A stretch of 64,000 nucleotides of DNA from Toxorhynchites rutilus septentrionalis (GCF_029784135.1 NC_073746.1:262841598-262905597), one strand, 5' to 3'; shown: positions 1 to 12,519, counted from the first letter of the stretch. Notes: generated from the letters alone by a model not told the origin. Numbers and translations: made by a program.

Positions 1-1095
1 GGAGAGGGGTCATCTAAACTATCGAAAGTGATGTCATACTTTTGCCAAGAACGTGTTTGTTCTGTCCGCCTCCGTCGAATTGTCATTGGTGATAGTAGCG
101 ATGGCAAAGTTTATTGTCGTGATCCAAGTGGGTTTCCGTTTCGTCCGCCTTTATCTCCCATTTATTCCCTACCGCGTCCGGAAAGGTCTATTCGGGATGC
201 TGCATTGTGAAACGAAGGAAATACGGAAGCAGGCGTTAGGGAATCTTTGTTCGTGTAATTTCAGAATCAGGGTTCCGGTGGAACAGGGATGGGAGCGACG
301 AAGTGACTTTATATGCACTGGGATTAGGAAGGACAAAAGTGTTAAGAAAAGTTCTATCGCCTCTGTTGACATGTTGGGTAAAAGTTGTTTCTTCTACACG
401 CTAACTAGTGCGACGTGGTGACTCCTGGACGAGCAACGATGGTATTGATCTTTCGGAAACTTCCTGTGGCTTCCAAAGGCTGGCGGTGGGAAAATGTGCT
501 AATATATTATTGTTATTGAAGGTTTTCTCCAGCAAACGTGTCGTAATAGACCTCAGCAAGCATATTGTATTATTCATTCCACTTAACCCTTTTCCTGCTT
601 CTTGATGGACTTGAACAGAGCACGGAGGACATAATTCCTAATCCCTACAGTTTCTGGGCACTGGGAAGCACTTTCAGTTAAAGCCTGCCGATGATGGTGC
701 ACTTGTTAATGCTTCCATCAATAAAGGCACACAGAGAAGGGGCGCTAGAAAAAACAGAAGCCCACCCTTTGGGATTATGAGAGGAGAGAACTTGATAAGC
801 ATGTTTTGTTTGTAAAAGAGATTAAAAATGTACTCCAGATTGTGCGTTCGTCTAACGTGTGCCATTTTCTTCGTTCATCTTTACCATATTGGAATGATAC
901 ATGGGTTTAGCGAAGAAGGTTTTGCAGTTACCTACTACTTTGAGTATGTGCAGTGTGTCCGATAATGTGATAGTTTCAATTCTAGTATCGGTTGCTAAAA
1001 AAATACGAAGGCGATAAATAATTTTTACCATAAAAACTTATTAAGATGCGATAAGGGATGTTATGACAAAATAATTTATGGAACAATTCTTTATA
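1..1095. other. no recognisable gene
   Basis: The short open frames here, the longest 122 codons at 53-421, match no family I know and have no supporting context. The DNA is AT-rich and looks intergenic or like decayed repeat. Confidence 0.5.
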
Positions 1096-1692
1096 CACCC
1101 GAAGTTAATTTTTAGCACATGTTATGGCATCCCGATTTATTACATTAAATGGGCTGAAAAATAACAGAAAATGTTCTACTCCCCAATACATGTATATCGT
1201 TTGTATGATATATATGCTAGAGCCAATATGAGCGAGCGTAACAGGAGACACATTTAAATGAGAGCATATGAAAGCTTTTCGTATAGTTTGCCAAATACAC
1301 GGTCCAGAAAGAGAAAGGTATATTCTCGTTCATATTCTTCTTCATCCTCTAAGAAAACACTTTACAACTTCATTTTATGATCAGGTGTAATATTATCACA
1401 CTTCCGTATATCAGCACTGGCAGCTATATGGATAGCGTGGTCGTGTGAAATAGCTTTGCATTCAAGCCGGCCTTGGTTTCGATCCCCATTGACGTCATAT
1501 GGAATTTTTTTTTTGCACAATCCCAAATGAAATGAGAAAAGAAAACAGAAAGAGATGTCTGCTCGCATACATATAAACCATTTTGAAGCTTTCAGAACAG
1601 CTCATTATTTGCGCATTTGACCCTCCAGCACACGAAATGGCATCATTTCTGCCAAAAGTGAAATGTGTTTTGCCAACGCTAGTTTGGGTGTA
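1096..1692 (+). repeat. left arm of a large diverged inverted repeat
   Basis: Read as reverse complement, this stretch matches 4945-5512 base by base with scattered substitutions and small gaps. Shared landmarks include AAACTAGCGTTGGCA, GTCAAATGCGCAAATAATGAGCTG, the tRNA-like segment and AAATCGGGATG. The arms lie in opposite orientation about 3.3 kb apart and other elements sit between them. It may be two independent insertions of one repeat family or the arms of one large fold-back element. I do not recognise the family. Confidence 0.7.
1421..1497 (+). repeat. tRNA-like segment inside the left arm
   Basis: An A-box-like TAGCGTGGTCG is followed about 45 bases later by a B-box-like GGTTTCGATCCC, the layout of a tRNA-derived polymerase III promoter. 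The B box carries one extra T. The copy in the right arm on the other strand has a cleaner GGTTCGATCCC. This suggests a tRNA-derived SINE head rather than a working tRNA gene, because I cannot fold a complete acceptor stem. Confidence 0.4.
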
Positions 1693-1838
1693 TAGTATTG
1701 GACAAAAAAAATTCAACTCATATCGAGTAATTATATAAAAGTCCAATAAACAACAATGTCAACAAACTGAAATGGAATAAGACACTGCAGTCGACGGTTT
1801 AAGTTGAAATTTTAAGATAAATATAAAGTTTTGTTGAA

Positions 1839-2439
1839 ATGCGTTATTTTGCGTCGGTCAAAACAAATGCAACTTTTCTCTTTGTTTTGTTTTTGTCGGT
1901 CGAAGTTGTTTTCACTAGCGTACATCGACCGATCGGAAAACGCGTAATGTCGCGTTATTGTCAAAAAAACTGTGAGACAGGATGGAGGCAGTGTAATGGT
2001 TCGGGCATGTTTTTCTGTTAATGAAATTGATCCAATTCATCGAATTGCTGAAATTATGGGCCGTTTAATGTACAATAACATTCCTAAAGATATTCTGTTG
2101 CCTCATGCTGAATGGAATATTCCAATAAAATGGATCTTTCAACAAGAAATGATCCCAAGCACACCGCTAAGGTGGTCGAACAGTAGTTTAAAGACAACAA
2201 CGTCTTGGCGATGTACTGGCCACCATAATCTCCGGATCTCAACCCTATCGAGAAGCTATTGGGAGATAGCGAATCGAAGAATAAATCGTGAAGATGTTCG
2301 CAACAAGGATCAATTGTTTGAACAAATACAGGAGGCGTGGGGATCGATTCCACAAAGCGTCATTAACCATCTGATCGAATCTATGCGGGAAGGATGCAGA
2401 GCCATAATCGAAAATAAGGGATACGCCACAAAATATTGA
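1839..2439 (+). pseudogene. decayed Tc1-type transposase fragment
   Basis: The frame at 1972-2439 keeps pieces of a Tc1 transposase catalytic domain: GGSVMVRACFS, then IHRIAEIMGRLMY, WIFQQ and the downstream WEIANRRI block. The region with the second catalytic Asp and the asparagine-proline motif is shifted out of frame and unreadable. The N-terminal DNA-binding domain is missing or unrecognisable. A sequence ending near 2812 (TTTTGTCTCATACTGTATG) looks like one Tc1 terminal inverted repeat, but I find no partner on the left. It is an inactive remnant. Confidence 0.6.
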
Positions 2440-2507
2440 AAGCCGAAAATAATTTGGCTAATAATTTGACATAATGCAAAGTTGCAGTTATTTTGTCTAG
2501 GAGGAAA

Positions 2508-2748
2508 ATAATGAGTCAATTTAAATAAAAGATCAAACAAATGTATAACAACAATGCAAATCAGGTTTATATCATCATAAAATCATTATTTGTACAAAAT
2601 AACTCATGACTTTAAAAATAAATAGCTTTTATTTTTAAAGTCATGAGTTATTTTATCCAAATAATGATTTTATGATAAAAAAAAACATGAATTGCATTGC
2701 AAAACATGAAACATTTGTATGATATTTTCTTTAAATTGACCCATTATA
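2508..2748. repeat. fold-back palindrome
   Basis: Two arms of about 115 bp face each other around a 5-base centre (TAGCT at about 2628-2632). The inner parts pair almost perfectly (AACTCATGACTTTAAAAATAAA against its complement); the outer parts match with several mismatches. The transcript or single strand could form a long hairpin. It lies just downstream of the Tc1 fragment and may be a duplicated, inverted piece of that element's 3' region. Confidence 0.75.
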
Positions 2749-3519
2749 ACCCTTCAATCAACAGTTTCATAGTCGTTGATGGTTGGTTGCATATGTTTTG
2801 TCTCATACTGTATGTTGGAAGTTCCATCTTTCAGTAGCAGAAACCTGAGACAAGAATGGGATAATTTACGATATCATTCACAAGCGACAATGTCGATGTC
2901 GGACCTCCAGTGTCGATTAGTTAAATGGTCCTGTCGATGAAAATCCACAAAAAAAAGGAAAACCTTACAGCCGGAATCCATACAGAAAGAGCAAAGCGTA
3001 AAATTACTTTATCACATGTTACAAGTCACATAAAGGAATGGGAGAGAATATTTACGAAAACTGTGAAAGGAAAGATGAACATTATTTCAGTTTCTTTCCA
3101 AAGATTATTGCTGTCTTCTAATTTCTCTAGTCAATCTGTTCATTTTTGCTTTTTAAGGATGTAGATTATATATGTTAAGGAGGGTTTGCCTAGAAATTCG
3201 AAAAAATAGAAATTTTGGGTATTTTTGAGTCAAAATTATTTTCGATGTTTGTTTCCTTAACAAAGTTACAGCGAGAAATATAAGGTCTTTCATCACAACG
3301 CATCGTTGTATAAGTTAAATCAGAATGCTTTTTTTTAAAACCTTGTTTTGTCAAACACAAACGATAATGAGTAGTGTTATCAGATTTTTGCCGATTATGT
3401 TATAACCCAAATGTAGTTCTCATATGAAATGATAGTGAAACCAAGGGATTGCTCTAAAGATGCTATTGTGATATTGATTTTATAGTTCTATCATCAGTGC
3501 ATTGAACATTTCAAGATAT
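2749..3519. other. no recognisable gene
   Basis: AT-rich DNA with one 79-codon frame (2925-3164) that resembles nothing I know. It sits between the Tc1 remnant and the DD37E element and is probably intergenic or old repeat. Confidence 0.5.
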
Positions 3520-3521
3520 TA

Positions 3522-4777
3522 AAGGGTGTGTCACATCAAATTACATCACGGAAAAAACGCTGTAGAAATTTAATTTTTAGGAATTATATCTTTATCTTTC
3601 GCTTATAATCAGATTAGAGTGTATAGATCACGTTGGCCATGCTTCACTGTCAATTTTTCGTAAATTTGGAAAAATGTCGTCGAACGAAAAAGAGCGTCGT
3701 GAATTAATCCTGCGCACTCATTTCGAGAATCCGGAGTTGTCACATCGGGACATCGGTAAGATGCTGGGAATCGTCCAATCCACGGTCAGCAGAGTACTAA
3801 AACGATACTTCGAGAACCTAACCATCGACCGGAAGGTGAAGAACGGCAAAAATGGATGCTCCGTCAGTGAAAAAGATCACAAGCGCGTAGTTAAGCAGTT
3901 TAGACGTGATCCGAGAAGTCCGGTCCGGGATGTCGCCAATAAGCTGAATTTGTCAAGTTCATTCGTCCAGCAGACCAAGCAGCGGGAGGGCCTGCGTACA
4001 TACATGGTTCAGAAGGCTCCTAACCGCGACGAAAGGCAAAACATGGTGGGGAAGACGCGAGCCCGGAAGCTGTACACCGAAATGCTGACGAAGCCGCATT
4101 GCCTGGTAATGGACGACGAAACCTACGTCAAAGCGGACATTCAAATTCTGCGTTCCGGAGGAAATTCGCAAGCAGAAACTATCCAAGTTTGCCAAAAAGT
4201 ACATGGTGTGGCAAGCGATCTGCTCTTGCGGAAAGCGGAGCGCCCTCTTCGTGATGACCGGCACGGTAAACGGTTTACCTTAAGGAGTGCCTACAGAAGC
4301 GCTTACTACCACTATTGAAGCAGCACGAGGGCCCGACCATCTTCTGGTCGGATCTCGCTTCGTGCCACTATTCAAAGGACGTGTTGGAGTGGTACGAAGC
4401 CAACGGGGTCACCTTCGTGCCAAAGGAAATGAACCCGCCCAACGCGCCGGAGCTTCGCCCAATAGAGAAATATTGGGCAATTATGAAGCAGGCCCTCCGG
4501 AAGAACCCAAAAGTTGTCAAATCGGAGGCGGACTTCAAGAGAAAATGGATTTCTGTTAAAAAAAAACTACAACCTGACGTTGTACAGAACCTTATGGACG
4601 GGGTAAAGAGGAAGGTGCGAGCATACGGGCTTGGGCTCGAAGTATGAATAAAAAGAAAATGCCAAAAGTTGTTTAATAGTTTTTATTTTACTGTCTAAAA
4701 TTTTCAAAAGGATCGGTCTACTGGGCGAATTTCTACAGCGTTTTTTTTCGTGATGCAATTTGATGTGATACACCCTT
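3522..4777 (+). mobile_element. DD37E mariner-like DNA transposon (ITmD37E type)
   Basis: The element is 1256 bp with terminal inverted repeats of about 50 bp starting AAGGGTGT at the left and ending ACACCCTT at the right. The repeats share the motifs TCACATCAAATT and AACGCTGTAGAAATT. It is flanked by TA dinucleotides at 3520-3521 and 4778-4779, as expected of the IS630-Tc1-mariner superfamily. Its transposase carries a D-37 residues-E spacing, the hallmark of the mosquito ITmD37E family. The gene inside is frameshifted, so this copy is non-autonomous. Confidence 0.88.
3674..4647 (+). pseudogene. DD37E transposase, frameshifted
   Basis: This would cut and paste the element by acting on its terminal repeats. 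The N-terminal frame (3674 to about 4142) has a helix-turn-helix region (SHRDIGKMLGIVQSTVSRVL), a second basic helical region, and the first catalytic Asp in LVMDDETY. The middle part continues in another frame after a deletion near 4143-4155. A second shift near 4270 returns to a frame (4315-4647) holding FWSDLASCHYS and, 37 residues after that Asp, the catalytic Glu in RPIEKYW. All three catalytic acidic residues are therefore present in the DNA but not in one frame. Confidence 0.85.
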
Positions 4778-4944
4778 TAGAAGAATGTGTTCGAAATATG
4801 ATTCAGAACGGTAGTTTTTGAGTTATGATTTTTTGCAAAAAAAGATTGGCCCTTTTCAAAAAGCAGTCTAAAGCAGTCCAAAGTCTTTTCAAATCCGGAA
4901 TCACAAAACCAGTTGTATCTCGGGATTGATTGAAGGTACACTAA

Positions 4945-5512
4945 AACTAGCGTTGGCAGAAAACATTTCATCTTTCGCAGAAATGATGTCATTCCGTGTG
5001 CTGAAAAGTCAAATGCGCAAATAATGAGCTGCTCTAAAAGCTTAAAAATGGTTTGTATGTATGCGTGCAGACATCTCTTTTTGCTCTTTTTTCTCATTTC
5101 ATTTGGGATTATGGCAAAAAAAAACTCCATACGACGTCAATGGGGATCGAACCAAGGCCGGCTGGAATGCAAAGCTATTTTACACGACCACGCTATCCAC
5201 ATGGCTAATGATGCTGCAGCAGTTGTTCAGCAAATACGTGCTTATATTGCCCCTGATTATAAAATGATGTTGGGAAGTGTTTTCTATAAGTAAAAAAGGA
5301 GCGCATGAAGTAGAACAATATCTATCTCGGTCTGGGCAGTGTATGTGGCAAAGCATGCGGAAAGTTTATTTGTCTTTTGTTTCGCTCGCTCGTATTAATC
5401 TTATATTGCTGTACCATGTATATTATACAAATGCTTACCAGTATTTGTGAGTCATGACATTTTTTGTTATGTTATGTCTCATTTAATGTCATAAATCGGG
5501 ATGACAAAACAT
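4945..5512 (-). repeat. right arm of the large inverted repeat
   Basis: Inverted partner of 1096-1692. It begins just beyond the DD37E element and keeps the tRNA-like block at 5137-5215 on the minus strand. Confidence 0.7.
5137..5215 (-). repeat. tRNA-like segment inside the right arm
   Basis: On the minus strand a B-box-like GGTTCGATCCC (5142-5153 region) lies downstream of an A-box-like TAGCGTGGTCG. This matches the left-arm copy and suggests a tRNA-derived SINE component. Confidence 0.45.
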
Positions 5513-5848
5513 GAGCTAAAAATCAATTTTGGGAGCATCAACATGTCTCCTTCGTAAATCGTCATAAATTTGTTGTAGATGCCTACATCTTTTGGCCACC
5601 AGATTTCCCTTCAGTGTCCTAGTTTTTTTACGGAAATTACGATAAGCTTCTCGCATGGATGGGACTTTGGTTTGAGTTTTGTTTTAGGCAATGTCGTAAT
5701 TCGAGCCTTAGCCTTCAGATACCTACATTTTTGTACATATAGCGCTTTTTTGTATGATATACCCGATATATTTATTTATTTATTTTTTCATTTCCTTCAA
5801 CCAAATGTAGACTACATACTTATATATTAATTTTAAAATGTTTTTTTT
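5513..5848. other. no recognisable gene
   Basis: AT-rich spacer with a short TTTA run (about 5768-5790). The 83-codon frame at 5579-5830 has no recognisable features. Confidence 0.5.
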
Positions 5849-8046
5849 TTAAGTTAAATAGCTCTTATGGTACATGTTTCTTTTTAGCTGTTTTTTATTC
5901 ATTGTTGTATCAATTAATATGCAGTGCTGATTGTATATATCATTTATACGCTTGAGAACGGAGGAAATGTCATTAACGTACAGAATGAAAAGAAAGGGAC
6001 CAAGATGAGAGCCTTGTGGGACTCCCGAAGTGACTTTTACTGGATTTGAGAGAGAATTTTGAAAATGAACAAATTGTTCACGATTTGTTAGATAACAATT
6101 GAGCCAGTTTAAGAGTCCCTGCTCCATTCCAATTATCTGCAATTTAAAGAGTAGTTAATGAAATGTCGATGCGGTCAAATACTCTACTGAAGTCAGTGTA
6201 AAGAGCTGCTACGTGTTTGCCATTTTCCATTGCATTCAAAATAAAAGTCACAAATGCCAACAGATTAGTTGTAGTTGAGCGGCCTTGGAAGAAGCCATGT
6301 TGCATACACGTTATTCTATTCTTTACTTGTTGGAAGACTTTTTCATTCACTCTTGCTTCGAAAAGTTTAGGAATGCAAGAGATAATGGCGATTCCACGAT
6401 AATTACGTACGCCATATTTAGCGCCTGATTTGGAGATAGGTACCTAAAAAGATTGGTTCCATTTTTCTGGGAATATTCCAGTTTGTATTGAAATATTAAA
6501 AATGCAATATAAGGGAAGGGTGAGTTCCTCAGCCAGGTTCTTCAGAAATACAGGTGCTATTCCGTCAGGTTCTGGTTCTTTCGTTCCATTTAGTTTCTTC
6601 AATGCATGGCATATTTCTTGTTGTGAAAGATAGTTCACCGATATGTCATTTGGATATTCCGGTGAAAAAAAAGTAGTCTCGATCGCGATTTTCTTCGGAA
6701 AATGTGGTGTATACTTCCTGAGATAACATTGCAAACAGATTACAAATTTCGTTCGAAGAATGCCGTACATCTTCATCGAGATGCATCTGCGATGGAAAGT
6801 TATTGTTTTTGAGTTTAGACTTTACGTAATTAAACAATTTCTTCGGACATGATTTGACTTCAGTCTCGACCTTTCTATTATACTCTTCGTGTGCACTTTT
6901 AATGGCAAAATTGAGTTCTTGGAAAATATTCTGATATTCCAGAAAATTTTTAATACTTGTTTCTATTTTGAATTTTTAGTGTGTTTTTTGTTTTCTATTC
7001 TTTAAATTTCCTATTTGAGCGTTATACCAAATAGGATATTTGTTGATTAAATTTCTTCGTGTTCTTTTCTTCGGCACAAATTCTCATATTATGTTATTCA
7101 GAATTTCAGAATTTCGTGAAGAATATGTACAAATAAGTTGACATCTCGTTCGCTGTTTAATAAAGTATGCCATTCTATGGCTTGTAGGCTACATTTGATT
7201 GCTTCAAAGTTCGTCTTGTTGTATTCTGGTACTTCTTCGTACTCCCAGTCGATGGGCAATGGTCTGTTATGTACAAATATTGAGTATTCAATTGCTGTGT
7301 GAATATTTTCATTTTTCCAAAGGGGAGTCATGGACTCATTCGCACAAAAGTCGTCAGTTATGTTAGTAAATAATTGGTCTTAACAACAATTTTGGGAATT
7401 TTTTACGTGATTTATTTGATTAAGACCGAGATGTGCAACTTCGTCAAATATATAATGAAGGGTTTCATTTTCCCCGAAGACTGGAAGTAGAATGCATTCA
7501 TTATCGCTATCGGGAATGAAGTCTACTTTATTTTGATTGAAGTCGCCATAGATATGCAATTTCTCTTCTGGTTCTAGTTTTTCTGTAATTCGATTTGCCG
7601 TTTGAAAAAAATAATTCATACGACTTTGCATGTTCGGGTGGGAAATACACGGTAGCAAATATGTGTACTTCGCCAGCTATAGATAATTTTGCCTAAACAT
7701 GTTCAAATTCTTTATGTTCTTCGGTCATAAGTTCTTCAGAAGTGAAATTTGCATTAATGGCAATGATGACTCCTCCTCCATACTTCTTCTGAGATAACGA
7801 TAAGTTACGGTCGTCCCGGAATACATTAAAATTATTTCCAAAAATTTCTTCACTTCTTACGCTTTCGTCCCAGCTAGTTTCAGTTGCAAGAATAACAATG
7901 AAAGAAGCGAGTAGAAGATTTTGATCAATTTCCTCCATTTTTTTCATAAATGGTAGTGATATACATGAAAACAGGTTGCTGGGGACGTATAGGAAAGCGA
8001 ATACATTGACACTGAATGTGAGTATCAACGTCCGAAAGCCAGCCAA
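5849..8046 (-). pseudogene. decayed non-LTR retrotransposon ORF2 (jockey/CR1-like)
   Basis: Read from 8046 downwards, the pieces appear in the order of a non-LTR ORF2. The endonuclease comes first: ATETSWDESV, YGGGVIIAI, then YGDFNQ near 7545. A weakly readable linker follows, then reverse transcriptase blocks: QHGFFQGRSTTTNLLAFV and LYTDFSRVFDRI (6144-6350), and TSGVPQGSHLGPFLFILYVNDI (5849-6142). Each block is in a different frame with stops between. The catalytic YADD box and everything after it are missing, so the copy is cut at its 3' side, unlike the usual 5' truncation of such elements. The clade is judged only from the TSGVPQGSHLGP wording. Confidence 0.75.
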
Positions 8047-11000
8047 AACTGATCATTTCAAACAATAACAAAAATCTCTCCAGCTGACGGCACTGAAGTC
8101 GGGGTAGGTCTTCTCAGTATGCCATCGGAAACCGTATTCGCGTACGTTCATTCAAATGTTCACAACCGCGGGTATTTAATATGCAAATGGAAACATCCCG
8201 AAGGATTTACGATCCAAGTCCCAAACAAACAGTAACATTCGGTATTAGGCGGCAACAGCAAAACAAAAAAATAAAAAAAAAACGAAAGCTACGTTCGAAG
8301 CAAACGCAATAGAGAATACAATGGACTTGTTGAATCACACGTTTTACACCCGCGTGAGGGGAGAATTCGACCAGGCAAGGCTCGAACCCGACTGCCGTTT
8401 CATACAAAATTTAAAGTCATTAATATTCATGTGTCCCTAAGCATTTGTTTTCGCCCCAATTTGAATCCGTTGAATCCCAAACAAAGGCTTATTATTGGAC
8501 AAAATAGTTTATAATCATTATCGTCGAAGGCGATTTGTGATGACGTCAGTTGTCGCCCTCTAGGACACGTCCCCTGGAGTTGCTGGACGTGCAGTACTGC
8601 TCTCCACATCCGGATTTGTCTGTTCGGAGCTATACAGATACGGGAATGAGAGAGAACCACAAATTATAGAGTACGAAATGTTGAGAAGGTTACCTAAGGG
8701 CAGCTGAAATAAATCGCCGCCACCGCCAAAAATGAAGACATTTCCACAGCGATCGAGAATTACGGCAGGTGTGCTTCCCGAACAGCAATTGGATGGTTTG
8801 GTTTGGTTTTCTGTTGATTGCGTTCTCACCAAAAAAAACCAAAAAAAACGGTTGTGTACGCTTCTCCCCTCTTCAGGTCCAAACCCGAAATCAGTCACTT
8901 GCCGCTGAACACTGTGATTATCGTCATCACATCAGCTGCTGCGAAAGATGTGTACACATCAAGTCGAAGGAGGGTTTAAGTGTTTGATTATAGGTTACAG
9001 GTTTCCAACGAACGCACAAAACAAATGCTGGATGGTCCCGCTGATGAAGAGATTACGGGCTGGTCGATTTCAGCGATAGCCGGGAGATACCAACACAACG
9101 CAATTGGTTATTATAGGTGCAAGAAACAATCGGAGAAGGATCTCCGGGTGGAAACGCGTGAAAATCGTGAATCGATAAATGAGAGGATAAAATATCACAA
9201 ACCGAGCGAAAAAAAACTTCAATGATTTTTATATCGACCTTCTTCGAAATATCGAAAGTCTATAGCGTGCATTTTGCTCAGTCTACATTAATAAACGTTA
9301 TCTTCGTGTGCCTCATCGGTCCGGGAGTGGAAGCCTATTGCGATAATAATTCAATTATCCAGTCGATTTCTGCCACTAAAAGGAACTGTATCAAAAATTA
9401 GAGGAAAAAGGCAACTGAAAGCCGATTGTGAGCACCCCTTCAGCACTCAAGTTCAATCATCTGTGTAGAGCACGAGAATAAGGGCGGAAGGCCTCACTTC
9501 ATACATCTCGTTTCTTGCAGGAGTCGGAACATGTCCGAATGTGTACATTCACAGGGATTAGATAATGTGAAAAGGTTTCTTGTTACAAATCGGTTTAATG
9601 GGGTTGTCCATTATTCCCTCGAACGGGAGAAAATATAGAGGGGCAGCAAATTTCTCCGATGGCAGTAAAAATTAGCCCCTTCGGATACACTTTCGTATTT
9701 TGGCTAATGGCCCTTTTGTCCTGGTGGGGAGTGCGTTATAGGATGTTCATCGGTACTGTTGAGTCTATTCAGGAAAATTGAGTTTTGATTAACGGAAACG
9801 GCCTTCAGTTATTGTTGTGTTTTGTTCATCAGGTTGATTGTAGTCGGTTGTCGAGCCGCGTTGAACGAATTACTTACTGAAGCAGACGCGTTCGACCTCG
9901 AACTCATCCAAATGAGTCGACCTACTTCCAGGACTTGTCATTCTATCAAGTATGAGATATGAAAACACTTCTAAAAATAGTTTCATTTGAATGGATGTGC
10001 AGCTCTGCAACACATTTCCACCAGAGGCTGCTGGAAAAATGTTTCACGCCACAATCTGGCTTGTACAACACACAAAGTTCCACTGCAGAGATGAGAAAAA
10101 ATACTGGAAAAAGTTCTCCGCTGTCTCCGATTGTCCATTTAGATAAATAAGTGATGGGGAAATGGTTGAATGAAAGTTCACTCTGATGTTGCATATGCAA
10201 ACGAGAGGGCACAAGTATGTGTGAACCATTCGCACTCCGACGTTGGATCAAGTTTTGTACCCTCTAATGCAAATTCCATGTTAGTAGGGAAATTGATTCC
10301 TACAGTGAGATTATTTTTTTCAGGATGAACTGGACCGGAGTTTTGTGAGACTAGGAAAAGCTGCTTGGGCGAAGGATGGATGCACAACACGTTATTTAAT
10401 CTAATTTAATTCTATTTCAAGTTGCAAATGGCTTGACAGCACCATTAGAAAACTTACTTCCACTGATAATTCTTGCATGATAATTGAAGACAACCGCATG
10501 TCGATTATGTTTGCCGAAAAGGTTTTGACCTAGTTTGGCATATGGTCGAAATGACGACACTCAGCTCAGCTGAAAAAGTGTTGTGCACAACTTTTAGTTA
10601 ATCTATACGAGATCGGTGAAAAAAATGAATCAACTAAGTAAAAATATGTGGGCATTAATTAGGGGTAAACATTGTACAAATTATTTCAATCACTTTAACA
10701 AGTTTTTTTTTCATATTTATGTTGATATCATCTTTGGGTATTTCCCTGCTCACTTCTGATTTAAATTATACGGGAAGAAACATTTGTTGTGAGATACTAA
10801 ATTAACGAAGATAAATGCTAATTTTTTTGGAATTTTCTAGTCCTTTTCACTCCCTCCATGTAGTCTTTCGAAGACAACTAAGCTATATTTCTGCTGTTTA
10901 GAATATGGGAAGGCGACATTTCCAGTTCCATTTGGCGTAGAAGGTTGTTGTCGCCACGTAGAGACAATCTCAAGCGTGGCGACGACTGCGGAATCGAAAA

Positions 11001-11970
11001 TGCATTGGTCCTCTGAGTCAACCGACTTTTGTAACAACGTCTTGATCGGTAACATCTGACGATGCAAATACTTTTCCAGCAAGAATATCTGATTTAAGAG
11101 GACTAGTAGCGTTACCCACTAAAATTTAACTTTCACTACTGGTACACTTCACCTAATTGAAAATATTGACCATGGTAAAAAAAAACTTAACCTTCAATCA
11201 GAAGTTTCATTTGCATTGACACGTTGAACCCCCGAATTTTTCTTACTGCGCTTTCAGCCCGCATCAAGAGCACAATATCATTGTCGGTCCCAGCTCCCAA
11301 AGATACTTTTTGTATGAATAGAAAATAGTCAGAAATTCGACTAGAAAGTAATCCCATTTTGTAAAACATCCCAAACATCACGTTTTCTTTCTAAGCGAAC
11401 GTTCATGGGGTCTCAAGTTCATCCGGATTTGCTCTTATTAACACATTCGGCGATCCATGTTCATATATACAGATAGAAAAAGATGTAGGAATGCATTTTA
11501 TCAGATTAAAATTCATTTCCACTTTCTTTTTTATTTTATTATAAATTTAGTAGTTTGAAGCTTGAAATAATGAAAACATTATAGATTGAGAGAAAATAAG
11601 TGTAGCTAAGTGTACATTGTGACATTTTTTATTTAGGAAATATTAGGCGATTTGCTTAGGGGGCCCGAATTTTCCCCATTTGCCCTATTATGTATTTGTC
11701 GGCTCGTACCGGTACGTGTGTGATACGCTACGTGCCAGAATAGTATAAAACCGGAGTTGTTCCCTGTGTACATCATATTTCATAGAAAACCCTTATTCTA
11801 TTCAACAACCATCAACTGCACTGAGCTGCGCGAGTAGAATATATTTCCTATCGACAGATGCGAATATCTCTGCAAACTATCGACAAATGGCAGAGCTTGA
11901 ATCGCAGTATTTCCCATCTCTTCTCTCATTGGCTATACGGCGAACGCTGCATTTGATTTGTATATGACGT
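8047..11970. other. long stretch with no recognisable gene
   Basis: Many short open frames occur (for example 8560-8898, 9946-10251 and 10837-11082, all minus) but none shows a known domain, and none has convincing splice or coding context. A segment near 8340-8400 contains a B-box-like GGTTCGAGCC on the minus strand and may be a decayed tRNA-derived repeat. The rest may be intergenic DNA or introns of a host gene I cannot see. Confidence 0.45.
11744..11750 (+). promoter_or_regulatory. possible TATA box
   Basis: TATAAAA sits in a locally GC-richer context followed by a plausible start region about 30 bases on. No coding frame follows that I can recognise. It could belong to an unrecognised LTR or host gene, or be chance. 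Confidence 0.2.
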
Positions 11971-11973
11971 ATA

Positions 11974-12295
11974 CAGCCATTCCATGTCAAACCGATATAG
12001 TGGTTCTAAAATTTTCGTGAAAAGTGATAGTTTTGTTCTTTATCGCAAAACATTAGACCCGTATTTTTAATTTTTTTCATTAGGGTGACCATTTCCATTA
12101 TTGTATTAGTTTTTAAAAAAGTCATTTTTGGAAAAAAGAGGAAAAAGTTGATTTTTCGGACAACCCTAAAATGAAATTGGTCACCCTACTGAAAAAATAA
12201 AAATATACGGGTCAATTTTTTTTCGATAAAGAACAAAACTACCAATTTTCCCGAAAATCTGAGAACTACTATATCGGTTTGGCATGGAATGGCTG
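11974..12295. mobile_element. palindromic MITE with TA target duplication
   Basis: The ends are CAGCCATTCCATG and its complement CATGGAATGGCTG. The arms extend inward about 120 bp with mismatches, sharing AAACCGATATAG, GATAAAGAACAAAAC and the CACCCTA region. The unit is 322 bp and is flanked by TA on both sides (11972-11973 and 12296-12297). There is no coding capacity. Size, palindromic form and TA flanks fit a Tc1/mariner-mobilised MITE. Confidence 0.75.
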
Positions 12296-12519
12296 TATGG
12301 GAAATAGGATAACATGCACCAGTTAAGGAAATCAAAATGTTTCTGTATTAAAATCGAAGGCGATAGCTCTTGTCATATAAGGACCACAATCACTCGATAT
12401 TTAGTTAACTGTTTATATTAGTTATATACATAAAACTCTTGAAAATCACCCAAAAACACGGTTTTGAAAATTGGGAGTTCTTCCCAATCATTCCACTAAT
12501 CAGGGCATAAAGCACCTAC

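Noticed and set aside
53..421. 122-codon frame as a possible host gene exon
   Set aside because: No recognisable domain, no clear splice sites, and several overlapping frames of similar length.
8340..8400. tRNA gene or SINE near GGTTCGAGCC on the minus strand
   Set aside because: Only a B-box-like word is visible; no convincing A box, tail or target duplication.
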